From NCBI RefSeq assembly GCF_029626235.1, contig NZ_JARUBO010000005.1, positions 3,194,501 to 3,258,500 of the forward strand: 64,000 bases of DNA, written 5' to 3'. Shown here piece by piece: positions 1 through 8,351 of this stretch (position 1 is its first letter; the number at the start of each line of letters is the position of its first letter). The DNA is from Micromonospora sp. WMMD1120 (lineage in GTDB: Bacteria > Actinomycetota > Actinomycetes > Mycobacteriales > Micromonosporaceae). The notes under the pieces were generated by a model that was given only the letters and a program-made list of their open reading frames with translations, was not told the DNA's origin and did not search any database. Position numbers and translations under genes: made by a program.

Positions 1-1661
1 AGCGCCCGCATCCGTCCGACGTCGACCTTGTCGCGGACCGCCCGCAGCACCAACAACGCCCGAGCGTCGTTGCCGGTGTAGACGGTGTCGAGCTGCGTCG
101 GGTCGTAGCCCTGACCGCGTTTCCAGGTGACGTGCGACAGGTCCACGTCGTCGTGCAGCCCGAAATACTGGAACGGCGACAGCAACTGCCGCTCCAACGC
201 GTCCCACAGGTGCAGCTCAACCGCCGCGCGGCCGTCGAACCACCGGCGTACGTCGCCGCCGTCGGCCCGGTCGGGGGTCGCTGTCAGTCCGAGGAGTACG
301 CGGGGACGCAGGCGTTCCAACAGTCGCGTGTACGTCGGTGCCTCGGCGTGGTGGAACTCGTCGACGATCACCATGTCGTACGCCTCGGGGTCCACCTCCC
401 GCCGGTGCAGCGACTGGATGGAGGCGAACACGTGCTTCCAGCCGTTCGGTCGGTCACCCGCGACAAGCGTCTCCCCGAAGCTGCCGTCGCCCATCACCTG
501 CCGGAACGTCGACAGGCTCTGTCGCAGGATCTGCTCCTGATGCGCGACGAAGAGCAGCGAATCTGTTTGTCCCGCCCTGTGTAGCCGGCGGTAGTCCAGG
601 GCGGCGACCACCGTCTTGCCGGTGCCGGTCGCCATCACCACCAGGTTGCGCCACCGCCCGTGCACCAACCGCTCGGCGTCCAGGTCGGCAAGGATCTCCG
701 CCTGATACGGGTACGGGCGGACGTCCAGGTTCGAGATATCGGTCGGCGTCTGGTCGCGGCGCTCCCCTGTGAGTGCCTGCCGTAGCCGCTCGGCGTCCCT
801 GGCCGCGTCGTACGCCTCGAACGCCGGATCGTTCCAGTAGTCCTCGAACGTCGCCGTGAACGTGTCGATGACGTGCGGCTGCTCGATGTTCGAGATGCGG
901 ACGTTCCACTCCACGCCGTCCACCAGTGCGGTCTTCGACAGGTTCGACGAGCCGACGTACGCGGTGGTGGTGCCGTTGGACCGGCGGAACAGCCACGCCT
1001 TGGCGTGCAACCGGGTCGTCCGCGTCTCGTAGGAGACCTTGACCTCGGCACCCAGCTCACTGAGCCGGTCCAGCGCCCGCTGATCGGTGGCACCGAGGTA
1101 GGTGGTGGTGATGACCCGGACCCGGCCACCCCGGGCGATCAGCTCGCGGATGGGCTGCTCGACGATCCGCAGGCCATACCACTTGATGAACGCGCAGAGC
1201 AGGTCGACGCTCTCCGCCGACGCCATCTCGTGGTTGACCTCGTGACCGATGCGCGGCTGGTGCCGGCCGTTGACCAGCAGCGCGCCGGTGGAGAGGGGAG
1301 TGGTCGGGCGTTGCGGAAAGGCCGGTAGCGCGGGTGGAGTCGGCGGGGCGGCGATGGCGTGGAGAAGGTGCCTGGCGTCGGTGACCTGGTCCTGATCCGT
1401 TGCGGCGGTTGGGCTGAGGGCGGCGATGGCGTCGGCGATGTGGTTCGCCATCTGGACCTGGCGGTGCAGCTTGTCGTCGCCGTTGGGGACGGAGTGGAGG
1501 GCGCGGGCGGCGAGGGTGGCGATGTGCCGGGCGAGGGTGGTGTGCGCGTCGGCAGGGTCGAGCTTGTGGTGCTGGACCAGGGCGGGATCGACGTGCTGGA
1601 GGCGGGTGGCCAGATCACGGGTGATCAGATGCTCGTAAACACCCCGCTCAAGGTCAACCAT
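1..1661 (-). CDS. PLD-nuclease/DEAD-box helicase (DUF3427-type), cut off by window edge
   Basis: The frame is open from an ATG at 1661 to the left edge, giving about 553 N-terminal residues. A stop codon lies three codons before this ATG, so the start is well bounded. In order: a helical N-terminus, a phospholipase-D-like segment with HAKAW near residue 218 and YVGSSNLS near 232, then a superfamily 2 helicase core with Walker A MATGTGKT near 340, DEFHH as the DEAH-type box near 433 and GLTATPDR near 457. The order matches large bacterial PLD-helicase proteins that usually end in a second RecA domain and DUF3427; those parts lie outside the window. Such proteins are thought to act on DNA or RNA in restriction or repair, but the role here is inferred. 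It is divergent from the SLATT locus at 1912-3316. Confidence 0.85.
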   Translation of the reverse strand, partial: MVDLERGVYEHLITRDLATRLQHVDPALVQHHKLDPADAHTTLARHIATLAARALHSVPNGDDKLHRQVQMANHIADAIAALSPTAATDQDQVTDARHLLHAIAAPPTPPALPAFPQRPTTPLSTGALLVNGRHQPRIGHEVNHEMASAESVDLLCAFIKWYGLRIVEQPIRELIARGGRVRVITTTYLGATDQRALDRLSELGAEVKVSYETRTTRLHAKAWLFRRSNGTTTAYVGSSNLSKTALVDGVEWNVRISNIEQPHVIDTFTATFEDYWNDPAFEAYDAARDAERLRQALTGERRDQTPTDISNLDVRPYPYQAEILADLDAERLVHGRWRNLVVMATGTGKTVVAALDYRRLHRAGQTDSLLFVAHQEQILRQSLSTFRQVMGDGSFGETLVAGDRPNGWKHVFASIQSLHRREVDPEAYDMVIVDEFHHAEAPTYTRLLERLRPRVLLGLTATPDRADGGDVRRWFDGRAAVELHLWDALERQLLSPFQYFGLHDDVDLSHVTWKRGQGYDPTQLDTVYTGNDARALLVLRAVRDKVDVGRMRA

Positions 1662-1911
1662 CAGAGCAACTTATCCGATCGCAGCAAGAGAGGCAGCCTT
1701 TCGAGCAACGGTTTCAGGGGCAGGCCCAAGCGTGCTGTTAGCGCAGCGCCGGAACCCGAGCGGCCGACTTGAGTGGGACGAGTACTGATTGTGTCGGGAG
1801 GCCGACACTCCTTGATGATGTGGATCAACAGAGTAATAAGATGCATCCCTTGCTGCTTGCTCGGATGCCGAATTTTACTATTGATCACGCGCGCGAGAGG
1901 TTCCATCCTGC
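1662..1911. other. Divergent intergenic region between helicase and SLATT pair
   Basis: These 250 bases separate two outward-facing transcription units and must hold both promoters. The stretch is less GC-rich than most of the window. I see no clear -35/-10 pair, no strong palindrome and no credible gene; reading frames crossing it have no recognisable protein features. Confidence 0.5.
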
Positions 1912-2394
1912 ATGAATGCGTACCTCTCACTGTTGTCTGCCACGGCGCTATGTCTAGTTGTTTTGATTTGCCTTGTGGTCCTGCTTCGAATGCTCTCTCC
2001 TGCGCTGCGTGGTCGGACGTGGGTGGGCAGGGGTGATTCAATCAGATACGATCACGTCAACATGTTGCCGATTCCTCGGCAAGTGGATGCAATTCTAGAG
2101 AACCTTGCGAAAACGTACCATTTCAGGGTATCGCAAAGCGATGCAGCTGGAATGGAAATGGCGGAGCCTGTCAGGTGTAGACCGCAGTTTTACGGTGAGG
2201 CCGTTATCGCTATTTCGACACCTTACCGTCAAGGCATGACGGTCTCACTGGACTGTGGCGGGCTGTCGCAAAGCGACATTATCAGGGTCGCTGATTTTTG
2301 TAGCGGCTTGTCGGCATCCTCGGGCGGTTGGATACTTCGTGCGGCCGACTTTGTCCTGCTCCTAACGCCCGGGAATGATGATTGTCGATCCTAA
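1912..2394 (+). CDS. Small membrane-anchored protein of unknown family, partner of SLATT gene
   Basis: 160 residues. Residues 5-28 form one strongly hydrophobic helix (LSLLSATALCLVVLICLVVL), followed by a cytosolic or extracellular domain of about 125 residues of mixed alpha/beta character that I do not recognise. The C-terminus overlaps the next gene by 20 bases, which implies translational coupling and a shared function. The base composition is noticeably lower in GC than the surrounding genes, with codons such as TTA, ATA and AAA, a sign of horizontal acquisition. Nothing in the sequence shows catalysis. By position it could be the sensor or anchor that works with the downstream two-TM protein, but this is inference. 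Confidence 0.6.
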   Translation: MNAYLSLLSATALCLVVLICLVVLLRMLSPALRGRTWVGRGDSIRYDHVNMLPIPRQVDAILENLAKTYHFRVSQSDAAGMEMAEPVRCRPQFYGEAVIAISTPYRQGMTVSLDCGGLSQSDIIRVADFCSGLSASSGGWILRAADFVLLLTPGNDDCRS

Positions 2395-3316
2395 AGGGGT
2401 CGCGGAAGCGGAGAGTGCAGCGATGGCGAGGCAAGGTGGCACTGACCGGCCGATGGAGGAGTTGTCGGGTGATAGCGCCGGGCATTTTAGGGGCAACGAT
2501 CAGCTGCTGCTGTTGACTCACCAGGTACGCGAGACTGAGCACCGCCTTGCTGTCGCGAGGGGCCGGAGATCGTGGTCGAACGTGTCCATGTTGTTAGGCC
2601 CGCTCCTCGGGGTTATTCTATATGCGCTCTACTGGATTCCTGTGATACCCAGACTTGCTCTACAGGCGGTCTACATTCCGGCCATTCCGGTTGCTATCGC
2701 CTTCTGTTTCGCATCGTATTATCTGAAGACGCACGCGGGTTACCCGGAAAGATTGCCCAATGGGGAAGTTGAATACCTCAAGGAAGGTGATCTAGAGCTT
2801 AGGCTAGCTAGGCAGAGAGATAATCGCAAACACTTTTTGGCGCGCACCGACACTGATACCAAGGTCCGCCGTATTGCATACAAGGAAGATGCTTTCTTCG
2901 ATATCGATCGACTGCGGCTTGAGAGTAAGGGTTATCGACGTTTTAACAATTTTTTGCAGGGTGTTCTGATTATCGGTTCCATAGCTGCCACTGGGGCGGC
3001 TGGTTTGGTTGCGGAGTTCGAATTTTTGCGATGGGTTACCCTTGGCCTTACTCTGGCGGTGGGTATTTCCAGCGGATTTATGGGCTACTATAAATATAAG
3101 GAACGCAGTTTCTACCTTCAGCAAACGGCGGATGCAATCGAGAATGAATGGGAAGCCGTCGAAGTGGGTGTCGGGCGTTATAAGCGGTTCGGGGAGGATG
3201 AAGAAGGAGAGGCGCTGGCCGAGTTCGTCGAGGAGGTGCACCGCTTGAAGGCAGAGCAGAAGAAGCGTCAGCAGAACCTAGAGCAACCTCCCGAGGCGCG
3301 GAATGCTGGCGAGTGA
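2375..3316 (+). CDS. DUF4231/SLATT-type two-transmembrane effector-like protein
   Basis: 313 residues from the ATG at 2375; an ATG at 2423 preceded by AGCGGAGAG is a possible alternative. Residues about 70-118 contain a first pair of membrane helices. A charged linker follows, and a second helix pair lies at about 195-240, ending in MGYYKYKERSFYLQQTADAIENEW. This second pair with its helical tail is the signature of the DUF4231/SLATT family, predicted pore-forming effectors found with nucleotide-sensing (SMODS, SLOG) conflict systems. The C-terminus is a charged, coiled-coil-like helix. The gene overlaps the membrane-anchored ORF upstream and shares its lower GC content. No SMODS or SLOG gene is visible next to it. 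Family assignment is from recognition of the pattern; effector function is inferred. Confidence 0.72.
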   Translation: MMIVDPKGVAEAESAAMARQGGTDRPMEELSGDSAGHFRGNDQLLLLTHQVRETEHRLAVARGRRSWSNVSMLLGPLLGVILYALYWIPVIPRLALQAVYIPAIPVAIAFCFASYYLKTHAGYPERLPNGEVEYLKEGDLELRLARQRDNRKHFLARTDTDTKVRRIAYKEDAFFDIDRLRLESKGYRRFNNFLQGVLIIGSIAATGAAGLVAEFEFLRWVTLGLTLAVGISSGFMGYYKYKERSFYLQQTADAIENEWEAVEVGVGRYKRFGEDEEGEALAEFVEEVHRLKAEQKKRQQNLEQPPEARNAGE

Positions 3317-3408
3317 TGCTGACGAAGGTTAGGAGGCGACATGCCTCTAAGATCACCTTGCCGGTGTTGAATGGAACGGCTCTTCGCCGGTGGGGTTGGG
3401 CGCTCGTG

Positions 3409-3975
3409 CTATTTCGTCGGCCGCGATCCGGCAAATCCGAGGCAGTCATTCACCAGAACATCGAAAAGAGGCGCATCCTCCCAGCTCGGCCGCAGTCTAC
3501 TGACCTTGCTCCATCCCCAGGAGGCATACGCCCTCCGGGCGGCAGCATTGTCTGGGTGAACCAACAGCGTGGCTCGTTTCTCGCCCCGACCAAGTATCAG
3601 CTCCCCATGCAGCGCCCTCGCGATGCCCTGACGTCTCCACTCCGGGTGCACCAGCAGCTCGCTGAGCGCGAACGTGCGATGCCCGTCCTCCTCGGTGAAC
3701 CCGAGTGGCACGGGTTCGTGAATCCCTTCCCACCACCGTGTCTGCTGAGGTAGCGGAAACCCGTAGACGTAACCAACCAGGGCCCCGTCAACCGACGCGG
3801 TGACCAACTCCCAGCCGACGCGCTGCATGTGGAGGTCGAGCTGACGCCGGTAGCGGTCTTCGCTGTAGAACTCGCCGGCGCCCGCGTAGACCTCCAGATA
3901 GAGGTCCACGAGCTGATCGAGGATGCCCCTGGCCTCGTCGGCACTATAGTGCCGAAGCCGCAATCCCTCAATCAC
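3409..3975 (-). CDS. GNAT family N-acetyltransferase
   Basis: 188 residues. The acetyl-CoA binding motif A is present as LSELLVHPEWRRQGIARALH at about residues 112-131, with the RRQGIA loop that holds the pyrophosphate, followed by NAAARRAYASWGW, the usual motif B helix and strand. It should transfer an acetyl group from acetyl-CoA to an amine; the substrate cannot be read from sequence. The ATG overlaps the stop codon of the regulator upstream (ATGA), so the two are translated as a coupled pair. The regulator may therefore control, or be controlled with, this enzyme. Confidence 0.85.
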   Translation of the reverse strand: MIEGLRLRHYSADEARGILDQLVDLYLEVYAGAGEFYSEDRYRRQLDLHMQRVGWELVTASVDGALVGYVYGFPLPQQTRWWEGIHEPVPLGFTEEDGHRTFALSELLVHPEWRRQGIARALHGELILGRGEKRATLLVHPDNAAARRAYASWGWSKVSRLRPSWEDAPLFDVLVNDCLGFAGSRPTK

Positions 3976-5531
3976 GCGAGCGCCGCCTGGTCGTACGCGT
4001 CAACGAACTGACGGCTCGCCCTGGTCGCCCGCTGCGGCGCCGCCAGACTCCCGCGCACCTGCGCGAGATGTTGGCTTACCCGCTTCGAGTTGATCTCGCG
4101 TACGGCGGGCAGGACGTCTAGGGCGACCCGTGCCGCCTCGTTGATGTCGCCCTGCTGGTACGCCGCCTCCGACAGTCGGACGGTGTAGTAGACCTGGTTC
4201 CGGCGGTGACCAGGCGAGGGGTTGGCAGTGATCGCGCGCAACGACTGAACAGCGCGCTCGGGCCTGCCGAGGGCGAGGTAGGACAGCCCTTCGATCCCCT
4301 CCAGCTCTTGAGCGTTCACGAAGTGGACGAAACTCTGGTCGTCCTCGTGCGTGCCGCGCTCCAACTCCCGGCGGGCCTTGGTCATCTCACGGCTGAAGCC
4401 ACTGGCATCCCTGAGGACGGCATAGGCGTGTGCCCTGCGTAGGTGCAGCAACGTGGTGAGTCGAGGTGTCGCCCACCCGGCGGAGACACGAAGAGCCGCT
4501 TCGGCGCAGTGCAGCGACTCACCCGGTTGGCTCTCACGGATCAGCAGAGACAGGTGCGTATGGGCGCGGACTTCCACCTGTGGGTCGTCCGCAATTCGGG
4601 CACGGGTGATCGCCTCGTGCAGGTACGGCCTCGCCTCGGACCGGCGATCCGCGTCGATGGCGAGCCAGGCGGCCTCGATGGCTAGATCAGCCAGAGCGCT
4701 TTGGAGCGCGTCGCCCACCTCTCTGCCGTAGCTCGACCGCGCGGCCCAGGCCGACAGCCTGGAATGCGCGTGCATGGCGACATCGCAGAGCAGGTCAGCG
4801 CCGGCTGCCGCGTCGGCCCGCCGGAGATCATCAACCAGCGAACTGGCAAGTCGCACCTGTTCCATGCCGATGTTTCCCGGCACCTCGGCTGATGACCCGG
4901 GCAGCAGGTAGGTGTGACCGCTCGCGGCGAGTCCCGCAAGTGCGGCCAGTACGGTGAAGCGTCGGCGGTCCGTGGTGCCACCCCCTTGGCTCGATGCCTG
5001 CTCCACGTTAGCGGCCACGACTGCCTGTTCGCCTCGCTCGACCACCCGATCGCCGCCATGTGCGCCCTCCGCCCGCCTGTTCACGTGGCTGGCGACCGGC
5101 CAGCTCTGCTGATCGGGGAGGCGGAACCACAGGCAGGGAGCGGGAATCCGGAGAAGCGTCGCCCAGTGCGCCAGCCGGTCCAGGTGCACCAGCGGCGGAC
5201 CGTTCTCCACCCGACTGAGCTGCGCCTGCGTGATCCCCAGCCATCCCGCCACCACGGTCTGTGGCAGCGCCACCCGCCCGTGGTACGGATGGCACCGGTA
5301 CGCCCGCACTACCCGCCCCAGATGCCGTTCCGCCAGCGCCCGCCGGATCGGCGCGTGCTCCCAGAAGCTCGCCGGTACCGCGGGCGGCGAACTCAGCCGG
5401 TCTCGTTCGGCGGCCTGGCACGGCGTACACCGTCCGCTGTCGTTGTCCCGGGCCAGTCGTCCGCCGCAGCGAGGGCAGTTCGAGTGGGTCACCGACGGCT
5501 CCGTCCATCTCGCTTCGTCGAGCCTATCCAT
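3972..5531 (-). CDS. HTH (XRE-type) regulator with N-terminal zinc ribbon and TPR-like C-terminus
   Basis: 519 residues from the ATG at 5531. Residues 17-38 carry CPRCGG and a second CTPCQ pair, a probable zinc ribbon. A Cro/C1-type helix-turn-helix follows at about 85-125, including QTVVAGWLGITQAQLSRVENG. The rest is alpha-helical with repeats that look tetratricopeptide-like, as in the many actinobacterial regulators that sense peptides or small signals. An upstream extension in the same frame reaches 5843 but has no protein-like composition and crosses the neighbouring flavoprotein gene, so I reject it. A promoter is seen at 5552-5579. The stop overlaps the GNAT start. Confidence 0.85.
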   Translation of the reverse strand: MDRLDEARWTEPSVTHSNCPRCGGRLARDNDSGRCTPCQAAERDRLSSPPAVPASFWEHAPIRRALAERHLGRVVRAYRCHPYHGRVALPQTVVAGWLGITQAQLSRVENGPPLVHLDRLAHWATLLRIPAPCLWFRLPDQQSWPVASHVNRRAEGAHGGDRVVERGEQAVVAANVEQASSQGGGTTDRRRFTVLAALAGLAASGHTYLLPGSSAEVPGNIGMEQVRLASSLVDDLRRADAAAGADLLCDVAMHAHSRLSAWAARSSYGREVGDALQSALADLAIEAAWLAIDADRRSEARPYLHEAITRARIADDPQVEVRAHTHLSLLIRESQPGESLHCAEAALRVSAGWATPRLTTLLHLRRAHAYAVLRDASGFSREMTKARRELERGTHEDDQSFVHFVNAQELEGIEGLSYLALGRPERAVQSLRAITANPSPGHRRNQVYYTVRLSEAAYQQGDINEAARVALDVLPAVREINSKRVSQHLAQVRGSLAAPQRATRASRQFVDAYDQAALA

Positions 5532-5551
5532 TGAACACGGTGCGTAGGGCG

Positions 5552-5579
5552 TTGGTATACGCGCGACGCATAACGTCAA
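5552..5579 (-). promoter_or_regulatory. Putative promoter of the regulator-GNAT pair
   Basis: On the minus strand TTGACG (5574-5579) is followed after 16 bases by TACCAA (5552-5557), about 20 bases before the ATG at 5531. The -35 is a near-consensus actinobacterial hexamer. No strong Shine-Dalgarno is visible, so the leader is short. Confidence 0.45.
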
Positions 5580-5593
5580 TGGACATCGGCCGC

Positions 5594-6112
5594 TCAGGAC
5601 GGGCGTACCCTCCGCAGTGCTTCGACGACCACGTTCCAACGCTCCGGCCCACGCGCCGGATCCAGCGGTTTGCCGTCCGCGACGACGACGCCGGCCGCGC
5701 GCAGCACCGCGAGGTGACCCGCGTACGCCGGATGCGCCGCCAGCTCGGCCTTGGTGTGCGGGAACGCGATGATCGGCAGTCCCGCACCCAGCGACTCGTT
5801 CAGGACGCCGAGCGCCAACGTGTCGTTGATGCCCAACGCCCACTTCGTCACCGTGTTGAACGTGACCGGAGCGGCCAGCACCACGTCAGCCGGCGGGTGC
5901 GGCTCGGGGTCGCCGGGCATCCGCCACTCCACGCGTACCAGATAACCGGTTTTGTTCTGCAACGCCGTACGGTCGAGCCAGCGCGCGGCGGTGGGACTGG
6001 CGATCATGCACACCCGCCACCCGTCGGTGATCAGCAGATCGACCAGCTCGTCGATGTGCTCCGCCGGACCCGCGGCGCAGACGACCAGATACAGCACCGG
6101 ACGTTCCGTCAT
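5594..6112 (-). CDS. Flavoprotein (HFCD / phosphopantothenoylcysteine decarboxylase-like)
   Basis: 172 residues from the ATG at 6112. The N-terminus is a Rossmann-like strand (PVLYLVVCAAGPAEHIDELV); the middle has PADVVLAAPVTFNTVTKWALGIND, the FMN-site and substrate-clamp region of the homo-oligomeric flavin-containing Cys decarboxylase family, followed by LPIIAFPHTKAELAAHPAY. Stand-alone actinobacterial members of this size have no assigned substrate; a role as an FMN-binding decarboxylase-like or flavin-dependent protein is inferred. A longer start at 6202 exists but adds an arginine-rich, non-conserved-looking stretch. It ends 63 bases before the regulator start on the same strand and is divergent from the globin-reductase gene. 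Confidence 0.8.
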   Translation of the reverse strand: MTERPVLYLVVCAAGPAEHIDELVDLLITDGWRVCMIASPTAARWLDRTALQNKTGYLVRVEWRMPGDPEPHPPADVVLAAPVTFNTVTKWALGINDTLALGVLNESLGAGLPIIAFPHTKAELAAHPAYAGHLAVLRAAGVVVADGKPLDPARGPERWNVVVEALRRVRPS

Positions 6113-6225
6113 GCCCGCAGTCTGCCCGACCGAGCCGGGGCGAGATCGCACGCATACCGGTCGCGCATGCCTCCGACGAGCGCGGTGACATGCCGTGTCC
6201 ACTGGTCAAGAGCCAGATTCGGGGC

Positions 6226-7323
6226 ATGCCCACGCCGACCGATGACGACCACTCCGATCGCGCCAGCCTCGCCGCCGCCTGGGCGTCGGTTGACGTGCGG
6301 GCCGCCGGCGACTTCTGGTGCACGCTCGAAGACCGCCGACCCGGCCTGCTCCCGCAGCGCGACGCGCCGCTGTTCTTCTCCGCGCTCGGTCGCCTCGTGG
6401 TCGGGGGTGATGCCCCGGCGGGCCGGGCGGCGCTGCTCCGGGTGCTCGGCCACGCGTACCGGCGCTTCGACCTGCTCCCGCACGCCGGCACCATCGCTGA
6501 CGCGCTGCTCGCCACCGTCGCCCGCCACGCCCATCCGCCGTGGACGCCGCAGCTCGCCGACATCGCCGAGCCCGCCGTCTGCCGTGCCACGCGCGCGGTC
6601 CGTCGCGCCGCCGCCCAGGCCGGCGACGGCCCGGCCTGGTGGCACGTCCAGGTCATCGACCACGACCGGCCGTCGCCCGACACCGCCATCCTCACCGTAC
6701 GGCCCTGGCGGCGACTGCCCTTCCGACCAGGCCAGGCGGTTCCGGTCTGCACGCCGCGCCTGCCCGGCCACTGGCGCTGGCTCTCACCCGCCAACGCCCC
6801 ACGCGCGGACGGCACCGTCGAGCTGCACGTCCGCGCCGTACCCGCCGGGTCCGTCTCCCGCCACCTGGTTCATCGGGTACGCCCCGGCGAGCTGCTCTGG
6901 CTCGGCCCACCCGACGATGTCGGCCTGAGCCTGAACCCGGCGCGTACCGTTGATCTGCTGCTCGTCGCCGGCGGCACCGGCCTGGCGCCGCTGCGCGCCC
7001 TCGTCGAACAGGTCGCCGCCGCGCCGGACGGCCGCCGGGTGACGCTCGTCGTCGGCGCGCGCAGGTTCATAGACCTGTACGACGCGGTCACCCTCGACAA
7101 GCTGCAATGCGCCCACGATTGGCTGACCGTCGTGCCGGCCCTCTCCGACGACCCCGGTGCCGAGCCGGTCGAGCGCGGCGATGCCCTGACCATCGCGTTC
7201 CGCCATTATCGCCCGGACCAGGAAGTCTATCTCTGTGGCCCACCGGCGATGCTGGCCGCCGCACGGCCACTGTTACTGGCCCATGGCGTCCCCGCCGCAC
7301 GCGTTCACCGGCCTACGGTGTGA
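6226..7323 (+). CDS. Globin-like domain fused to FAD/NAD(P)H oxidoreductase (flavohemoglobin-like)
   Basis: 365 residues from the ATG at 6226; an ATG at 6190 would add twelve residues. Residues 1-135 look like a divergent globin domain: GHAYRRFDLLPHAGTIADALL contains a likely proximal histidine (His76). Residues 145-240 form the FAD-binding barrel with RPGQAVPV, and 245-365 the NAD(P)H domain with VAGGTGLAPLRALVEQ and YLCGPPAML. The order is that of flavohemoglobins, which oxidise nitric oxide to nitrate at the expense of NAD(P)H. The usual C-terminal residues differ and the globin part is weak, so NO dioxygenase activity is likely rather than certain. Divergent from the flavoprotein gene. 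Confidence 0.8.
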   Translation: MPTPTDDDHSDRASLAAAWASVDVRAAGDFWCTLEDRRPGLLPQRDAPLFFSALGRLVVGGDAPAGRAALLRVLGHAYRRFDLLPHAGTIADALLATVARHAHPPWTPQLADIAEPAVCRATRAVRRAAAQAGDGPAWWHVQVIDHDRPSPDTAILTVRPWRRLPFRPGQAVPVCTPRLPGHWRWLSPANAPRADGTVELHVRAVPAGSVSRHLVHRVRPGELLWLGPPDDVGLSLNPARTVDLLLVAGGTGLAPLRALVEQVAAAPDGRRVTLVVGARRFIDLYDAVTLDKLQCAHDWLTVVPALSDDPGAEPVERGDALTIAFRHYRPDQEVYLCGPPAMLAAARPLLLAHGVPAARVHRPTV

Positions 7324-7440
7324 GCCGCCCTATCAGCGTGCAGATCGACTTACTCCTATCCGAAAACAGTTAAGTCTCGTCCTGGTAGACGCCGTGATCT
7401 TGTTAGCCTGACTACGAGTCGACGACTGTGGGAGACGCGC

Positions 7441-7710
7441 ATGGCCGGACACTGGGAAGCGGACCGAAACGCCAGCTTCTCACGGAGACTCGGTAGGTCC
7501 GCCGCGGAGCTGGGTGAGAGTGGCGGGACCACGACCTGCCCCGACGTCTGGGAGCTGTCCAATGGTGATGTGGCGGTCATCGGCCGTGACCTGACCGATG
7601 TCCTGAGCGGCCGTCTACCGGACGGCGTCAGTGTGGGCGCGGACGAACGGGTGGTCGTCATCCCGCGAAGCATGCTCGTGGCTGCCAAGCCGGACATCCC
7701 GGATGCGTGA
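7441..7710 (+). CDS. Conserved 89-residue actinobacterial protein, coupled to DUF6879 gene
   Basis: The protein has a charged N-terminus and a compact core with CPDVWELSNGDVAVIGRDLTDVLSGRLP and a final strand DERVVVIPRSMLVAAKPDIP. It has no catalytic motif or membrane segment. A GGGAG ribosome binding site lies at about 7431-7435. The stop overlaps the ATG of the DUF6879 gene by eight bases, so both are made together. I recall this protein-DUF6879 pairing as common in Streptomyces and Micromonospora, but no function is established. A small partner or inhibitor of the larger protein is possible but not shown. Confidence 0.75.
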   Translation: MAGHWEADRNASFSRRLGRSAAELGESGGTTTCPDVWELSNGDVAVIGRDLTDVLSGRLPDGVSVGADERVVVIPRSMLVAAKPDIPDA

Positions 7711-8317
7711 ACTCCTCCGTTCCGTCGCTCGTCGACGCCTCAGCCTCGCCGATTACGACGCTGACTTCTACGAGACCGTCGAGTCCACCGACGGGCCCAT
7801 CCTCAAGACCGAGCGGATTCAGACCTTCCGTGAGCCGGGCAGCCCCAGTTGGGAGGCGTACGCCGACGGTCGGTGGGATGACGCCCTCCGGATCGCCGCC
7901 GAGCCGAACCCGGAGCTGGAGGCCTTTTTCCAACGCCTTGACCAGCTCGATTCCGGCCTCAGGCGTCTGCGGATCGTCGAACTACCGCTTACTCCCTACC
8001 TGGTCTGGGAGCTGCATCTCCTTCGCCACAGAGCCGAGGCGGGAGAGCAGATCAAGGTGCTGAATGCCGAAGCGATCAGCGAGTGGGAAGCGGCAGCCGG
8101 CACGGTTCCCGAGCTGATGGTGGTAGGCAGTCAGGCCCTCTACGAAGTCCTCTACGACGACGCCGGCACCCCGATCGGTGCCGAGAAGTCGGTCGAACCG
8201 GTGGTCGTGCAGAGCCTTCAAAGTCAGATCCTGGCGCTGCTCGATCGGGCCGAGCCCTTCGACTCCTTCTTCCGTCGAGAGGTCGACGGGACAAGGCCGA
8301 CAGTGCCGCAGCTGTAG
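7703..8317 (+). CDS. DUF6879 family protein
   Basis: 204 residues from the ATG at 7703. The sequence begins MRELLRSVARRRLSLADYDADF and has the family features: ETVESTDGPILKTERIQTFREPGSPSWEAY, an acidic middle, and a strand-rich core with RIVELPLTPYLVWELHLLRHRAEAGEQIKVL. Soluble, no signal peptide, no cysteine pair, no obvious active-site motif. Function unknown. Its start overlaps the upstream 89-residue gene and its stop is followed after four bases by a perfect hairpin that holds the ribosome binding site of the next gene, so the three genes appear to form one regulated cassette. Confidence 0.82.
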   Translation: MRELLRSVARRRLSLADYDADFYETVESTDGPILKTERIQTFREPGSPSWEAYADGRWDDALRIAAEPNPELEAFFQRLDQLDSGLRRLRIVELPLTPYLVWELHLLRHRAEAGEQIKVLNAEAISEWEAAAGTVPELMVVGSQALYEVLYDDAGTPIGAEKSVEPVVVQSLQSQILALLDRAEPFDSFFRREVDGTRPTVPQL

Positions 8318-8321
8318 TAGC

Positions 8322-8350
8322 CTGCCTCCACCCAGCGAGCGTGGAGGCAG
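8322..8350 (+). promoter_or_regulatory. Perfect hairpin enclosing the ribosome binding site of the DUF6082 gene
   Basis: CTGCCTCCAC (8322-8331), a nine-base loop (8332-8340) and GTGGAGGCAG (8341-8350) form a 10-bp perfect stem. The GGAGG at 8343-8347 is the Shine-Dalgarno of the GTG start at 8352 and is fully paired in the stem. It lies between two same-strand genes, so it could act as a translational switch, a weak terminator, or both. Confidence 0.7.
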
Positions 8351-8351
8351 T

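Noticed and set aside
1661..2041. Minus-strand 126-codon frame upstream of the helicase
   Set aside because: It is antisense to the membrane-anchored gene, has no domain and lies in the divergent promoter region; its stop merely overlaps the helicase ATG.
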